This document shows positions 47,799-59,554 of a stretch of DNA of 64,000 nucleotides, one piece after another. The notes below the pieces were generated by a model. The model was given only the letters and a program-made list of their open reading frames with translations. It made no database searches and had not been told where the DNA came from. The position numbers were made by a program, and so were the translations under genes. Origin of the DNA: Amorphophallus konjac (taxonomy: Eukaryota > Streptophyta > Magnoliopsida > Alismatales > Araceae); the NCBI GenBank assembly GCA_022559845.1, contig CM040123.1, forward strand, positions 298,518,642-298,582,641, written 5' to 3'. Position 1 is the first letter of the stretch; each line of letters begins with the position of its first letter.

Positions 47799-48693
47799 TG
47801 ATAAGTACAATATGAAGTGATCTAGAAGGGGAGGGGATGAATAGATCACTGTTTTCGTAGATTTTAAAAATTATTGCAGAGTATATTGCTAAACGGAGCT
47901 AACCTCGAGCTCTGACTATCGTAAAAGATGCAGTGCAGTTAATAGCTCAAGCAAATAGAAGGCATACCACAATATTATCACGATCAATCACACAAGGGCT
48001 CAGAGGATTTTAAGGTGGTTCGGTCCTTCAGACCTACATCCACCCCACACTCAACCTGAGTGTGGCTTCACTAAAGGCTGGGCAACACAGCTTGCCAAAC
48101 AACTGCTGATACACAGCTTCCCAGGAGAACAACCTCTCCTCTTCCTCCTACCCGGAGGGAACCTCTAGCGATCAGCAGTCACTAGAACCCAGAGACTCAC
48201 GTCTCTCTTCCTCTTTACCAAGAGGGAAACCCCACTAGTAGCAGCCCTGCTACTAGTGAACCAGAGGTCGAAGACCCCTCTTCCTCCCAACCCGGAGGGT
48301 ACCTACAAGCAGCTCACCTGCTGCTTGCAAACCGGAGATTGACTCTCCCTACTCCTGATCTCACAGGAGGACCCCGACCTCAGTCCAGAGGATCGGAAAC
48401 ACAAACAATAACGGTTGAAGAAAGATAAGAACAAGAAATGAAAAATACGAACGAAGGAAATCAAATGCCGGACAATGGAAACAATGTAGCTCAATATAGA
48501 GCAATAGACTTCGGATTTGATCCGCAAGTCAGAACAATTCTTCTGATCACTCTTCTGCTCTCTTTCTATTTCTCTCTGCTATTCTTATTCTTTCTTCTTT
48601 CTTTTCTTTTTCCTGGATCGAAGGGCTCTCTGTTTCCCTGTTTTCTTCTATGCCTCTCTTCTTCGATCACCTTCATCTGAGGACGAAGGATTC

Positions 48694-48701
48694 TATTTAT
48701 A
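48694..48701 (-). promoter_or_regulatory. TATA box of the C LTR (left copy)
   Basis: TATAAATA on the minus strand; the same site is at 57788-57795 in the right LTR, where it would drive the element. Confidence 0.6.
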
Positions 48702-48895
48702 GCATCAATAGCAGATGGATAGGGCATGAAACGCGTGTGCCTCCCACGCTCGATCCACAAGTTTCCTGTCACGTGCCTTTATCAAATTGGTTCCTCTTGT
48801 CTCGGATCACGTGCAGCCCTGGAGTGTGGAATGTTCTTCCTCGGACCTGTAATGAGATTAAGTCCATTAATACGCTGCATGGCTATTAAAACCAA

Positions 48896-49985
48896 AACTG
48901 CATGAGGTATAGTAACAACAACACGACGTGACTATTTCTCGAGATGACATAAGAACGACACGAGATACTCTGTAACAGATCAGATATACAGAAGATAATG
49001 ACACGAGGTGAGGTTATAAGCAAGAGAGACACGAGGTTACGAATGCAAAAACAACACGAGGACAATACGGGCTAACGACAGAAACCGACATGAAGACTAA
49101 AGCGAGAGACCAACACGAGGACAGAATATAAGGAAACGACTCGAGGTGAAAACAACACAAAGTGAAGTTAGACACGAAGTAAAAAGCAACGACACGAAGT
49201 ATAGTGGTGACAAACACACACTACACAGAAAAACGACACGAAATAAAAATAATGCTAAGTGAAAACAGTAATCGACACGCGGTGAGAACAACACGAGGAT
49301 AGTGAGAACAGCACGAGATGAAAACAACACAGGCTGATAACGACACAACGTCGAAACAGTAAATGACACGGGATAACACTGCACGAGGTAAAACGACATG
49401 AAAACAACATGGACTGCAACCGAAACCGACACGAAGTCAATCAGTACAACACGAGGTGTTGTAACCAAGACGAAGTGCCAATCAATCACGAAGACAGTAT
49501 GTAAAGAAATGACTCGAAGTGAGATGAGAACAGAATGAAACAAAGAAGACGACACGGAGTGCATAAAACCAACACGAAGACATATCAACACGAATACGTG
49601 GACAAACAGTGACCGACACGAAGTGTGGTTACTAAGTAGGAACGACTCGAGGTCTACAGGAAAACTACTCGAAGTTCATCAGAACTTTTAGAGCAGCTTC
49701 AGGAACACGACACGAAGTCATGAGAAGAGAAAAACAATCACGAAGTGAAACGAACACTTGAACTTAGACTGACTTAGAGACTCAGCGAAAGGACTCGAAG
49801 ACAGGAATACAAAGGATGACATGGAAACAACACAGTAATCAAAGACTGCATGAGGTGAAAGACAACACTCAAACAGACGACAACATGGCTAACTCGACAC
49901 GAGGTGAAAACGCGAAGCAAGAACTACATGATGTTTGAGGAAAAACAGCACGAAGACAGAACATGAACGAACACACGAAGTGTTA
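48896..49985. repeat. ACACGAGGTGA array in U3 of C
   Basis: On the plus strand, many copies of CGACACGAAGT, AACACGAGGTGA and ACTCGAAGTGA recur at irregular spacing of about 15-35 bp. The array has the same copies in the other LTR (58005-59095). Confidence 0.88.
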
Positions 49986-50114
49986 CCTCTTAGCAGTTAT
50001 TTCATATAAAACCATGGATAACTCAAATGCAAGATATCTGATCAAAAATAACAAGAACAATTAACATAGTGTTGCTCATCATCAAAATACTTAGGGAAGA
50101 CACACAATCCAACA

Positions 50115-50128
50115 ATCTCCCCCTTTTT
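50115..50128 (-). promoter_or_regulatory. Polypurine tract of C
   Basis: AAAAAGGGGGAGAT on the minus strand directly before the LTR. Confidence 0.88.
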
Positions 50129-51557
50129 GATGATGGCAACACTATATTAAGTATGAGAGATAAGTTCAAAAGAGATCAATTCAGGATATTTAATGCAGAC
50201 AACTGAAAGCATACTTGCTTCTTACTTCCCTTGATGAAACCTGAACACTCCCCCTCACTCCCCCTGAACACAGCAACAGTTTACCTCAGACTTGATAACT
50301 AACTCCCCCCTCAACTCAATTCTCTCCCCCTTTGACATCATCAAAAACTAGGGTCAAATCTGAAGATACAGAAAAGGGAAAATTGCTGACTATAGAGAGA
50401 AAATAGGACAGAGTAAGGCAGATAAATGGAGACTATTGAGATGTTTAGTCAATTAAGAAAGCCATTAATTTTATGTGAGGATTTTTGAGGAACAGTTAGT
50501 CAGACTGTGCAAAAACTGTGAATAAGGATTTGCTCCATACACAGAACCAGATTCTAAGCAAGTGAGGTACAAGATACCAGTTTGATCAAAATAAGTCTTT
50601 ACTGAGAGAGTATTATGTAAGACAGCCAGAAGACAAAGACCTGTGGTATTGAGAACAAACAAATCAAAAGCTATACTTCAAGTGAGCAGGATCTTTAAAG
50701 ATGGTCAAGATCAGAGGTAAGTCTGTCAAGTACACCTTTGACATTAGGGAGACACCTTGTTTAGAGGCAAGAATCCCCAGTTACTCGGTGGCAGGACCAC
50801 ATTACCCCTTCTGATAAGAAGACAGAGATAGTATTCTAGCTGGTGTTGACATTAAGGTGACACCTTTATCTGAGGCCAGACACCCCAGTTACTAACCAGA
50901 TATGTACCATAGCTCTATATGATCAAGACAACTATTAAGACCAGATGATTACTGCCATCTCATGACATGGGAAGCTTTCACTTCATTGATGAAAATCCCA
51001 GTTTCTCAATGAGCAGTTAACAAAGTTGATAACCCTTTTATGAATTTTGTTTTTATTTACCAGCTCTTAAAACCTTGTTAATGAAGCTTGAGTCCGTTTG
51101 AGAACAATACACCAGATCCAAGGTGATTCAGACTAAAGCACAAAATACCTCATTTTGGACTCACCATTGACTAAGTAGGTATGCTGTACTGACTAGATCA
51201 GAAGACAGTTACAGTGTATGAAGATTAATCTTGAATTCAGATTTTGATCTCAGTGGGACTAACAGCTGAAATTCCAACAAGAAATTAGATGAACAGCCTT
51301 AAAGAGTAAAGCATCCAACATTTTCTTTTATACACCTAATCAACCTGATTCTCTTATGATGTCAGCAAAATGTCATTCGGAGTATGTTCAAATTAGGTCA
51401 AAGATCAAGACATCTATTATAAATCATCTCCCCCTGAGACCTTGACCCCAATACAGACTTAGCCAAGACAACCCTCAACGCACTTCAAAAAGAACACCAT
51501 GATGAATATGATAAGCATAATAACACATGACATGGTATTCAGAAATCAAATTTTCAA
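50129..51557 (-). other. Post-pol spacer of C
   Basis: No gene is seen. It holds further minus-strand GGGGGAG runs (near 50250, 50265, 50325, 51430), and a stretch near 50870-50890 resembling the spacer of D. Confidence 0.65.
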
Positions 51558-54500
51558 TCATGAAATTCTGTAAATACCTAGTTCTCTGCGCATAGTGCTA
51601 AATTTTTCAGTATCCAGTGGCTTAGTAAAGATATCTGCAATTTGTGAGTTAGTGCCAACATGGATCAACTCAAAAGTCTTCCTTGCTACTTCATCTCGAA
51701 TAAAATGATGCTTGATTTCAATGTGTTTAGTTCGAGAATGAAGTACAGGATTCTTTGCAATGTTTATTGCACTAGTATTGTCACAAAAGATAGAAGTACA
51801 ACCTAGCTCAACCGAGTAATCCAGAAGCTGGTGTTTTATCCATATAACCTGTGTGCCACAGCTCCCTGCTGCCACATATTCAGCTTCAGCAGTAGAGAGA
51901 GCCACAGAGTGTTGCTTCTTGGATCCCCAAGAGACTAAGCACCCTCCTAGAAATTCGCAGTGACCACTAGTGCTCTTCCTGTCCAATTTACATCCTGCAT
52001 AATCTGCATCAGTGTATGCAATGAGATCTAAGTTACATGATGCAGGATACCAGAGACCTAGATCATGAGTGGCAGATAAGTATCTAACGATTCTCTTTAC
52101 AGCTGCCAGATGCAATTCAGTAGGTCTAGCCTGGTATCTGGCACACATCCCTACACTAAATTGAATGTCGGGCCTGGATGCAGTTAAGTAGAGGAGTGAA
52201 CCGATCATACCTCTATATAGTTTAGCATCCACCTCTTTACCTTTTTCGTCTGAATCCAGTGAGGAGCTGGTACTCATGGGTGTTGAGATTGTCTTGAGGT
52301 TGGTCATTCCAAACCTTTTCAGCATCTCCAGAGTATACTTGGTTTGATTTATGAAACAACCATCCTCCATTTGTTTGACCTGCAGCCCAAGAAAATATTT
52401 TAGTTCGCCAACTAGACTCATTTCAAATTCTTGGGACATAGACTCAGAAAAGTCTTTACATAATTTTGAGTTGTTAGATCCGAAAATGATATCATCAACA
52501 TATACCTGGACCACAATTAACTCCTTTCCGAGACTTTTGGTGAAGAGGGTTTGGTCAACCTTACCTCGAGTGTAGCCCTTGCTCACAAGGAACTCAGAAA
52601 GTCTCTCATACCAGGCTCGGGGAGCCTGCTTCAATCCATAGAGGGCTTTATTCAACCTAAAAACCATGTTAGGCTGAACAGAGAAATTAAACCCAGGAGG
52701 TTGTTCAACATATACCTCTTCCTTCAATAACCCATTTAAGAATGCGCTTTTGACATCCATTTGCTGTAGCCGAATTTTTCTAGAGCATGCAAATGCAAAC
52801 AGAATTCTTATAGCTTCCATCCTAGCTACTGGTGCATAGGATTCATCAAAATCCACACCAAATTCCTGACTGTAGCCTTGAGCTACAAGTCTTGCTTTGT
52901 TTCTAGAGATAGCACCATTTTCATCAATCTTATTTTTGAAAACCCATTTAGTGCCAATGACATGAGTGTTTTCAGGTCTAGGAACTAGTTTCCATACATT
53001 ATTTTTCTCAAATTGATTTAATTCCTCACCCATGGAGGATACCCAAGAATCATGCTTTAAAGCCTCTTCCACAGTCTTGGGTTCTACCTGAGATGTCAAA
53101 GCAGCTAAGTCCTGTTCTTGGACAGTTCTGAAGTGAGACCTTGTCCTAGTGGGATCATGCAAATTACCTATGACATTTTCACTAGGATGATCTTTGTGAA
53201 ATATTACCTCACCTGAGGGTTCACCTACCTCAGTTGCTCCTTCTTGTTGTAAGTTTTCTGGTTGAGCAGTTTGCTGCATCTCTCCTACTTCAATTTTCTC
53301 CAAGAAATCTCCCTCATCAGGTGACTCCCTGTCATCATTTGGCCTTTTGTCAGATAGAACATTCTCATCAAACACCACATGAGGTGTTTCTTCAACAGTT
53401 TGCTCATCTTTATTGAAGACTCTGTAAGCCCTAGAGGTTTCTGAATATCCGAGAAAAATTCCAGGAGAGCTTCTTGCTTCAAACTTATCCAAACCATTCT
53501 TACCATTATTGTGGATGAAGCATTTGGAACCAAAAATTTTAAAGTAAGAAATGTTTGGCAGCTTACCCTTGAGGAGTTCATAAGGAGTTTTCTTATGAGT
53601 AGGTCTTACCAAGGCTCGATTTAAAATGTAGCATGCTGTATTTGCAGCTTCTGCCCAAAATCTCCTTGGAAGTCCACTCTCAATTAGCATAGTCCTGGCC
53701 ATTTCAATTATTGACCTGTTTCTTCTCTCAACAATTCCATTCTGCTCCGGTGTCCTGGGAGAAGAAAATCTGTGAGTCACTCCCTCTCTTGAGCAAAATT
53801 CAGAGAACGAAGAGTTTTCAAACTCTCCTCCATGGTCAGACTGAATTGTAATGATATTATGTTCACCTTGCAGTTTGATTTTATTAAAAAGTTCTTCAAA
53901 GTGAACAAAAGCATCATTTTTATTTACTAAACAGAACAACCAAGAAAATCTAGTGAAGTCATCAACTATGACTAGACCATATCTCTTACCTGACAGGCTT
54001 TGTATTCGAGTAGGACCGAAGAGATCCATGTGCAAGTGCTGTAGTGGTTTAGATGAGAGACCCTCAGTTCTCAACTTAAAAACTGCACGAGTCTGTTTAC
54101 CTTGAGCACAAGCATCACAGAGCTTGGACCCTAACTGGAATTTTATTTTGGGCAAACCTCTGACTAGGTTATAATTAGACAGTTTATTCAAAGTAGACAC
54201 ACTAGCGTGGCCTAGACGCCTATGCCAGTCAAAAGCAACCTGTTCAGAATTAGCAGACAGACACAAGTTTGTTTCAGAATTATCATCAAGATCAACGATG
54301 TACACATTATTTACTCTATGACCTTTGAACATGATGTTATCAGAATTCAGCTCAAAAACAGTGCACGAGTTGTGGTCAAAGAGTACCTTGTGTCCTTTGT
54401 CACAAAGTTGACTTATACTTACCAAGTTGTGCTGAAGTCCTTCTACAAGATACACATCTTCAATGAAGTTAGTGGAGGACTTACCAACCGTGCCAATTCC

Positions 54501-54653
54501 AATTATTCTTCCTCTGTTATTTCCTCCGAATTTGACCAAGCCCCCAGACTTCATTTTTAGTTTGCTGAATTTGGACCGGTCTCCTGTCATGTGCCTGCTA
54601 CAGCCGCTGTCAAGATACCACTTGTTATGCTCAGCTGCCAGGCTGACCTGCAA
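51558..54653 (-). CDS. Intact copia pol of C (protease, integrase, RT, RNase H)
   Basis: About 1031 codons without a stop. Aspartic protease DSGCSRHMT near residue 15; GAG-pre-integrase zinc region WHRRLGH...CDAC at about 143-185; integrase core with HMDLFGP (about 213), QSDHGGEF (about 277) and [12 protein letters not shown] (about 305-316); RT from about 555 with [10 protein letters not shown] and the YVDDIIFG catalytic box near 720; RNase H from about 880 with [24 protein letters not shown] and the closing DIFTKPLD. All catalytic motifs I can check are present. There is no ATG near the start: the frame is +1 relative to gag and overlaps its end, so pol needs a frameshift, splicing or re-initiation. 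TTTTTGCAG just upstream resembles a splice acceptor. Acts in cytoplasmic particles, then in the nucleus. Confidence 0.93.
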   Translation of the reverse strand: MQVSLAAEHNKWYLDSGCSRHMTGDRSKFSKLKMKSGGLVKFGGNNRGRIIGIGTVGKSSTNFIEDVYLVEGLQHNLVSISQLCDKGHKVLFDHNSCTVFELNSDNIMFKGHRVNNVYIVDLDDNSETNLCLSANSEQVAFDWHRRLGHASVSTLNKLSNYNLVRGLPKIKFQLGSKLCDACAQGKQTRAVFKLRTEGLSSKPLQHLHMDLFGPTRIQSLSGKRYGLVIVDDFTRFSWLFCLVNKNDAFVHFEELFNKIKLQGEHNIITIQSDHGGEFENSSFSEFCSREGVTHRFSSPRTPEQNGIVERRNRSIIEMARTMLIESGLPRRFWAEAANTACYILNRALVRPTHKKTPYELLKGKLPNISYFKIFGSKCFIHNNGKNGLDKFEARSSPGIFLGYSETSRAYRVFNKDEQTVEETPHVVFDENVLSDKRPNDDRESPDEGDFLEKIEVGEMQQTAQPENLQQEGATEVGEPSGEVIFHKDHPSENVIGNLHDPTRTRSHFRTVQEQDLAALTSQVEPKTVEEALKHDSWVSSMGEELNQFEKNNVWKLVPRPENTHVIGTKWVFKNKIDENGAISRNKARLVAQGYSQEFGVDFDESYAPVARMEAIRILFAFACSRKIRLQQMDVKSAFLNGLLKEEVYVEQPPGFNFSVQPNMVFRLNKALYGLKQAPRAWYERLSEFLVSKGYTRGKVDQTLFTKSLGKELIVVQVYVDDIIFGSNNSKLCKDFSESMSQEFEMSLVGELKYFLGLQVKQMEDGCFINQTKYTLEMLKRFGMTNLKTISTPMSTSSSLDSDEKGKEVDAKLYRGMIGSLLYLTASRPDIQFSVGMCARYQARPTELHLAAVKRIVRYLSATHDLGLWYPASCNLDLIAYTDADYAGCKLDRKSTSGHCEFLGGCLVSWGSKKQHSVALSTAEAEYVAAGSCGTQVIWIKHQLLDYSVELGCTSIFCDNTSAINIAKNPVLHSRTKHIEIKHHFIRDEVARKTFELIHVGTNSQIADIFTKPLDTEKFSTMRRELGIYRIS

Positions 54654-54657
54654 AAAT

Positions 54658-56871
54658 TCAGACAGAGTAATGTGGGACCCAATTCAAATTGGGTCCAAAA
54701 CCAGTTTTCTGATCATGCAGAAAGCACTTGGGAATCCACATTTGTTTTATAGTTCTCTTCAGTGGATTTATGTGGGTTGATTCTTCCCTTTTGTTATTTC
54801 TTGGTGGGTGTTGAATAAGCTTATTCCTATTTGAACTATGATGTTTCTGAACAAAGACATTGTTGGTTGGCCTCTTAGAAGATGTGCGTGTGTGTTGAGC
54901 ATAATTCATGTAAGCATTTTTACTCCAATAAAATTTGTGCTGAAACTGGTGATCGTTGCCATGCTCTACTTGATAATTAGCATGATGAGTTTTCTTAACA
55001 AAACTTTTCGCTCTTTTTGTGGCATCTATAGGACTGGTCCTGTGAGGACCTTTGTTCCACGCCTGCTGTACATGAGCAGTGCTTGTCTCAGGATTTCCTG
55101 ACTTAGACTGCTGACCAGTGGAGTGAATGAATTTACTGGTCGAAGACTTCATTGTAGAGACAGATTTGGAACTGGATGGTGTTTCCAGTTTCTCTTTGCC
55201 TTTGGCGGGGCAGAACGTGATAGTCTTAAATTCAAAGGGTTTTTTACTAGTAGGATTGTATCCTAATCCCTCCCTATTGAAGTTTACCCTCGACCCCAGA
55301 AGGACATTCAGGTTGTTTCTCCCCTCTGTAAACTTTTCAAGCACTTTTTCTTTGTCCTCAATCTCCTTCTGAAATTCATTGCATTGGTCCTGGAGATCCT
55401 GATTAACTGTTCTAACTGCCTCATATTTTTTAGCCATCAGTCTAATCTCTCCTTTAGACTCTTCAGCTTTACACTTCAGCTCATCTATTCTAGCTAGACT
55501 CTCCTCTCTTTCCATTCTCAACCTCTCAATCTCACCTTTAACCTGGTCTAGCTCAATGGCCATCTCCTTGGTTTTCATGCTATCAGTGACAATAGAAGAG
55601 TGTTCTTCAGACAGAGAATGAAACTTACGTCTAAGCATTCTGTGCTCCTTGTTTAAACAATTATATTTACTTAACAGGTCGCCATATGCGTCCTCCCAAT
55701 CATCCAAAGTAAAATTCTCAAATAAATTTGTTACCTCTTTCTCATGGTCGGCCATGAGGCAGGTCTTCTCTTCATTTTCACTGGACGAAGTGGCTTCTGG
55801 GTCCTCCTCCTCATCGCTCCATGTGCACAGCATGGCCTTCTTCTTCTTGTGCACCACATTCTTCTGGTGTCCTGGAGCCTTAGCTTGTAGCTCTGGACAT
55901 TCACTTTTCATGTGACCGGATTTCTGACAATGATAGCAAGTGATCTTCTTAGCAGACCGGTTCTTCTCAAATCTTCGTTCAGGAGACTTCATTGCAGCAT
56001 TAAATTTCTTCCTCCTGTAGAATTTTCCTTTTGTTCTTAGGAACTTTCTGAACTGCCTGGTGAGCATAGCTCGCTCGTCCTTGTCCAGGTCTGAGAGTCC
56101 ATCAGACCCTTCGCTGCTATCATCACTGCTGCTGCTGCTGCTGTTGTTGCTCTTCTTAGTATGTCGTGAAACCTTCAGAGCAACATTCTTTCCCTTTCTG
56201 TCATGCCCATCGTTTCCTCGTTTGAAATTCATTTCATGGGTCATGAGAGAACCAATCAGCTGGGTTACTGTCATGATGGATAAATCTCTTGATTCCTCTA
56301 TTACAGTCACCTTGGTATCCCAGACGGGAGTTAGAGACCTAAGGATCTTCCTGACTATGTCTTCTTGTTGAATATCCTTTCCAAGGCCTTTCAGACTGTT
56401 GATGATCACAGATAATCTGGCATACATTTCTGTGATCGGCTCCTCTGGCTTCATCTTAAATAACTCATATTGAGTTGTAAGTATGTTGATCTTGGTAGCC
56501 TTCACCTGAGATGTGCCCTCATGAATTAACTGCAAATCATCCCACATGTTCTTTGCAGTCTTGCACGCTGAGATCCTTGAATATTCTTCCGGATGGACGG
56601 CGCACTGTATGATGTTAAGTGCTGTCCAATTGAGTGCGGAGAGTTTGACCTGATCTTCTGTCCACATATCTTCATTCGGTGGAAGGGTGTATGGACCATC
56701 TGTAATGACTTTCCATAGCTTGTTGCTTTGGGCCCTGATAAAGACTTCCATCCTGTTCTTCCAGAAGAAGTAATTATTACCATCAAAGAGAGGGGGGCGG
56801 GTGATAGACTGCCCATCAGCTATGAAACTGCGAGGACCATTGGATCCGTTTCCCTGGCCATTGGACCACAT
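54658..56871 (-). CDS. Intact copia gag of C
   Basis: I start it at the ATG at 56871-56869 ([16 protein letters not shown]), 28 bp past the LTR; the frame is open further up, into the LTR, but that part would precede the primer-binding site. 737 codons. The gag N-terminal motif [19 protein letters not shown] lies near residues 26-45, the capsid region follows ([18 protein letters not shown] near 120), then a Ser-rich acidic linker (about 245-270), a CCHC knuckle [14 protein letters not shown] (near 320), an acidic stretch, [17 protein letters not shown] and a long coiled coil (about 410-560), and a basic His/Asn-rich tail. It ends at TGA 54660-54658. It forms the particle and binds RNA. E, G and D have decayed versions of the same protein. 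Confidence 0.92.
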   Translation of the reverse strand: MWSNGQGNGSNGPRSFIADGQSITRPPLFDGNNYFFWKNRMEVFIRAQSNKLWKVITDGPYTLPPNEDMWTEDQVKLSALNWTALNIIQCAVHPEEYSRISACKTAKNMWDDLQLIHEGTSQVKATKINILTTQYELFKMKPEEPITEMYARLSVIINSLKGLGKDIQQEDIVRKILRSLTPVWDTKVTVIEESRDLSIMTVTQLIGSLMTHEMNFKRGNDGHDRKGKNVALKVSRHTKKSNNSSSSSSDDSSEGSDGLSDLDKDERAMLTRQFRKFLRTKGKFYRRKKFNAAMKSPERRFEKNRSAKKITCYHCQKSGHMKSECPELQAKAPGHQKNVVHKKKKAMLCTWSDEEEDPEATSSSENEEKTCLMADHEKEVTNLFENFTLDDWEDAYGDLLSKYNCLNKEHRMLRRKFHSLSEEHSSIVTDSMKTKEMAIELDQVKGEIERLRMEREESLARIDELKCKAEESKGEIRLMAKKYEAVRTVNQDLQDQCNEFQKEIEDKEKVLEKFTEGRNNLNVLLGSRVNFNREGLGYNPTSKKPFEFKTITFCPAKGKEKLETPSSSKSVSTMKSSTSKFIHSTGQQSKSGNPETSTAHVQQAWNKGPHRTSPIDATKRAKSFVKKTHHANYQVEHGNDHQFQHKFYWSKNAYMNYAQHTRTSSKRPTNNVFVQKHHSSNRNKLIQHPPRNNKREESTHINPLKRTIKQMWIPKCFLHDQKTGFGPNLNWVPHYSV

Positions 56872-56885
56872 TCTGGGAAAACCTT

Positions 56886-56897
56886 CTCTGATACCAA
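56886..56897 (-). promoter_or_regulatory. Primer-binding site of C (initiator tRNA-Met)
   Basis: TGGTATCAGAGA on the minus strand, right after the 5' LTR; eleven of twelve bases fit the initiator tRNA-Met complement. Confidence 0.85.
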
Positions 56898-56898
56898 C

Positions 56899-59208
56899 TG
56901 ATAAGTACAATATGAAGTGATCTAGAAGGGGAGGGGATGAATAGATCACTGTTTTCGTAGATTTTAAAAATTATTGCAGAGTATATTGCTAAACGGAGCT
57001 AACCTCGAGCTCTGACTATCGTAAAAGATGCAGTGCAGTTAATAGCTCAAGCAAATAGAAGGCATACCACAATATTATCACGATCAATCACACAAGGGCT
57101 CAGAGGATTTTAAGGTGGTTCGGTCCTTCAGACCTACATCCACCCCACACTCAACCTGAGTGTGGCTTCACTAAAGGCTGGGCAACATAGCTTGCTAAAC
57201 AACTGCTGATACACAGCTTCCCAGGAGAACAACCTCTCCTCTTCCTCCTACCCGGAGGGAACCTCTAGCGATCAGCAGTCACTAGAACCCAGAGACTCAC
57301 GTCTCTCTTCCTCTTTACCAAGAGGGAAACCCCACTAGTAGCAGCCCTGCTACTAGTGAACCAGAGGTCGAAGACCCCTCTTCCTCCCAACCCGGAGGGT
57401 ACCTACAAGCAGCTCACCTGCTGCTTGCAAACCGGAGATTGACTCTCCCTACTCCTGATCTCACAGGAGGACCCCGACCTCAGTCCAGAGGATCGGAAAC
57501 ACAAACAATAACGGTTGAAGAAAGATAAGAACAAGAAATGAAAAATACGAACGAAGGAAATCAAATGCCGGACAATGGAAACAATGTAGCTCAATATAGA
57601 GCAATAGACTTCGGATTTGATCCGCAAGTCAGAACAATTCTTCTGATCACTCTTCTGCTCTCTTTCTATTTCTCTCTGCTATTCTTTCTTCTTTCTTTTC
57701 TTTTTCCTGGATCGAAGGGCTCTCTGTTTCCCTGTTTTCTTCTATGCCTCTCTTCTTCGATCACCTTCATCTGAGGACGAAGGATTCTATTTATAGCATC
57801 AACAGCAGATGGATAGGGCATGAAACGCGTGTGCCTCCCACGCTCGATCCACAAGTTTCCTGTCACGTGCCTTTATCAAATTGGTTCCTCTTGTCTCGGA
57901 TCACGTGCAGCCCTGGAGTGTGGAATGTTCTTCCTCGGACCTATAATGAGATTAAGTCCATTAATACGCTGCATGGCTATTAAAACCAAAACTGCATGAG
58001 GTATAGTAACAACAACACGACGTGACTATTTCTCGAGATGACATAAGAACGACACGAGATACTCTGTAACAGATCAGATATACAGAAGATAATGACACGA
58101 GGTGAGGTTATAAGCAAGAGAGACACGAGGTTACGAATGCAAAAACAACACGAGGACAATACGGGCTAACGACAGAAACCGACATGAAGACTAAAGCGAG
58201 AGACCAACACGAGGACAGAATATAAGGAAACGACTCGAGGTGAAAACAACACGAAGTGAAGTTAGACACGAAGTAAAAAGTAACGACACGAAGTATAGTG
58301 GTGACAAACACACACTACACAGAAAAATGACACGAAATAAAAATAATGCTAAGTGAAAACAGTAATCGACACGCGGTGAGAACAACACGAGGATAGTGAG
58401 AACAGCACGAGATGAAAACAACACAGGCTGATAACGACACAACGTCGAAACAGTAAATGACACGGGATAACACTGCACGAGGTAAAACGACATGAAAACA
58501 ACATGGACTGCAACCGAAACCGACACGAAGTCAATCAGTACAACACGAGGTGTTGTAACCAAGACGAAGTGCCAATCAATCACGAAGATAGTATGTAAAG
58601 AAACGACTCGAAGTGAGATGAGAACAGAATGAAACAAAGAAGACGACACGGAGTGCATAAAACCAACACGAAGACATATCAACACGAATACGTGGACAAA
58701 CAGTGACCGACACGAAGTGTGGTTACTAAGTAGGAACGACTCGAGGTCTACAGGAAAACTACTCGAAGTTCATCAGAACTTTTAGAGCAGCTTCAGGAAC
58801 ACGACACGAAGTCATGAGAAGAGAAAAACAATCACGAAGTGAAACGAACACTTGAACTTAGACTGACTTAGAGACTCAGCGAAAGGACTCGAAGATAGGA
58901 ATACAAAGGATGACATGGAAACAACACAGTAATCAAAGACTGCACGAGGTGAAAGACAACACTCAAACAGACGACAACATGGCTAACTCGACACGAGGTG
59001 AAAACGCGAAGCAAGAACTACATGATGTTTGAGGAAAAACAGCACGAAGACAGAACATGAACGAACACACGAAGTGTTACCTCTTAGCAGTTATTTCATA
59101 TAAAACCATGGATAACTCAAATGCAAGATATCTGATCAAAAATAACAAGAACAATTAACATATTGTTGCTCATCATCAAAATACTTAGGGAAGACACACA
59201 ATCCAACA
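56899..59208 (-). repeat. 5' LTR of C (right copy)
   Basis: 2310 bp; identical to the left copy except for a 6-bp deletion in a TTC/TTATTC run (near 57682) and about a dozen substitutions, mostly transitions. TATA box at 57788-57795 (minus); motif array at 58005-59095. Confidence 0.93.
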
Positions 59209-59213
59209 ACACT
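59209..59213. other. Target-site duplication of element C, right copy
   Basis: ACACT, identical to 47794-47798. Confidence 0.92.
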
Positions 59214-59529
59214 TTCCATTACACCATCACCAACTATGGAGCCTTTCACCTCCGCTTCACCCCCCTTTACTACTCGGAATGGGAGTGCTTCTGCAAGTAC
59301 TTGTACCGAAGATGATCAAGAGCTGGGCAAGAAGGATTTGGCTACGGGCGAGCTATTCAAGATGCAAGAGTTTATTTACCGGATGCCAATCCGGGTTGTT
59401 GTGCCAAGCATGGTCGAAGAGGCCAAGTCGCCGCCACTGCTCACTAAGAGAGAATGTCAAGCTTTGATGCCATGTAGGCATGCCCAAAGGCCGGGAAGGG
59501 CACCCCTTGGTCCAACTTTCAAATCTTGA
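59214..59529 (+). CDS. Proline-rich gag/ORF1-like protein of B, second part
   Basis: This is the continuation of the frame cut by C; it stays in phase with 46192-47798 when C and one ACACT are ignored, and ends at a TGA at 59527-59529. It contains GELFKMQEFIYRMPIRVVV and a KRECQALMPCRHAQR tail with two Cys, which is not a zinc knuckle pattern I recognise. The total would be about 640 residues. Perfect frame continuity suggests the gene was intact when C arrived. Confidence 0.6.
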
Positions 59530-59554
59530 ACCTTTTCTTCCATACAAGGGGTGA

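Larger units (their letters stand above)
47799..50114 (-). repeat. 3' LTR of C (left copy)
   Basis: On the minus strand it runs from TGTTGGATTGTG to CTTATCA, 2316 bp. U3 carries the ACACGAGGTGA array (48896-49985). A TATA box is at 48694-48701 (minus) and the conserved CCACCTAAAA-like box near 48011-48021. The 164-codon open frame within the array (49097-49591) is a repeat by-product. Confidence 0.93.
47799..59208 (-). mobile_element. Young, structurally complete SIRE-type Ty1/copia element (C)
   Basis: It is 11.4 kb long, with LTRs 47799-50114 and 56899-59208 and a perfect ACACT duplication. On the minus strand the order is LTR, primer-binding site, gag (737 codons), pol (about 1031 codons), spacer, polypurine tract, LTR. 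Both frames are uninterrupted. The LTRs differ by one 6-bp indel and about a dozen base changes that I can see. It is the only element here that may still be active. It interrupts the coding frame of B. Confidence 0.95.

Noticed and set aside
49097..49591. 164-codon open frame rich in Val, Phe and Ser, repeated at 58191-58685
   Set aside because: It runs through the ACACGAGGTGA array on the complementary strand; the composition follows the repeat and no domain is seen.
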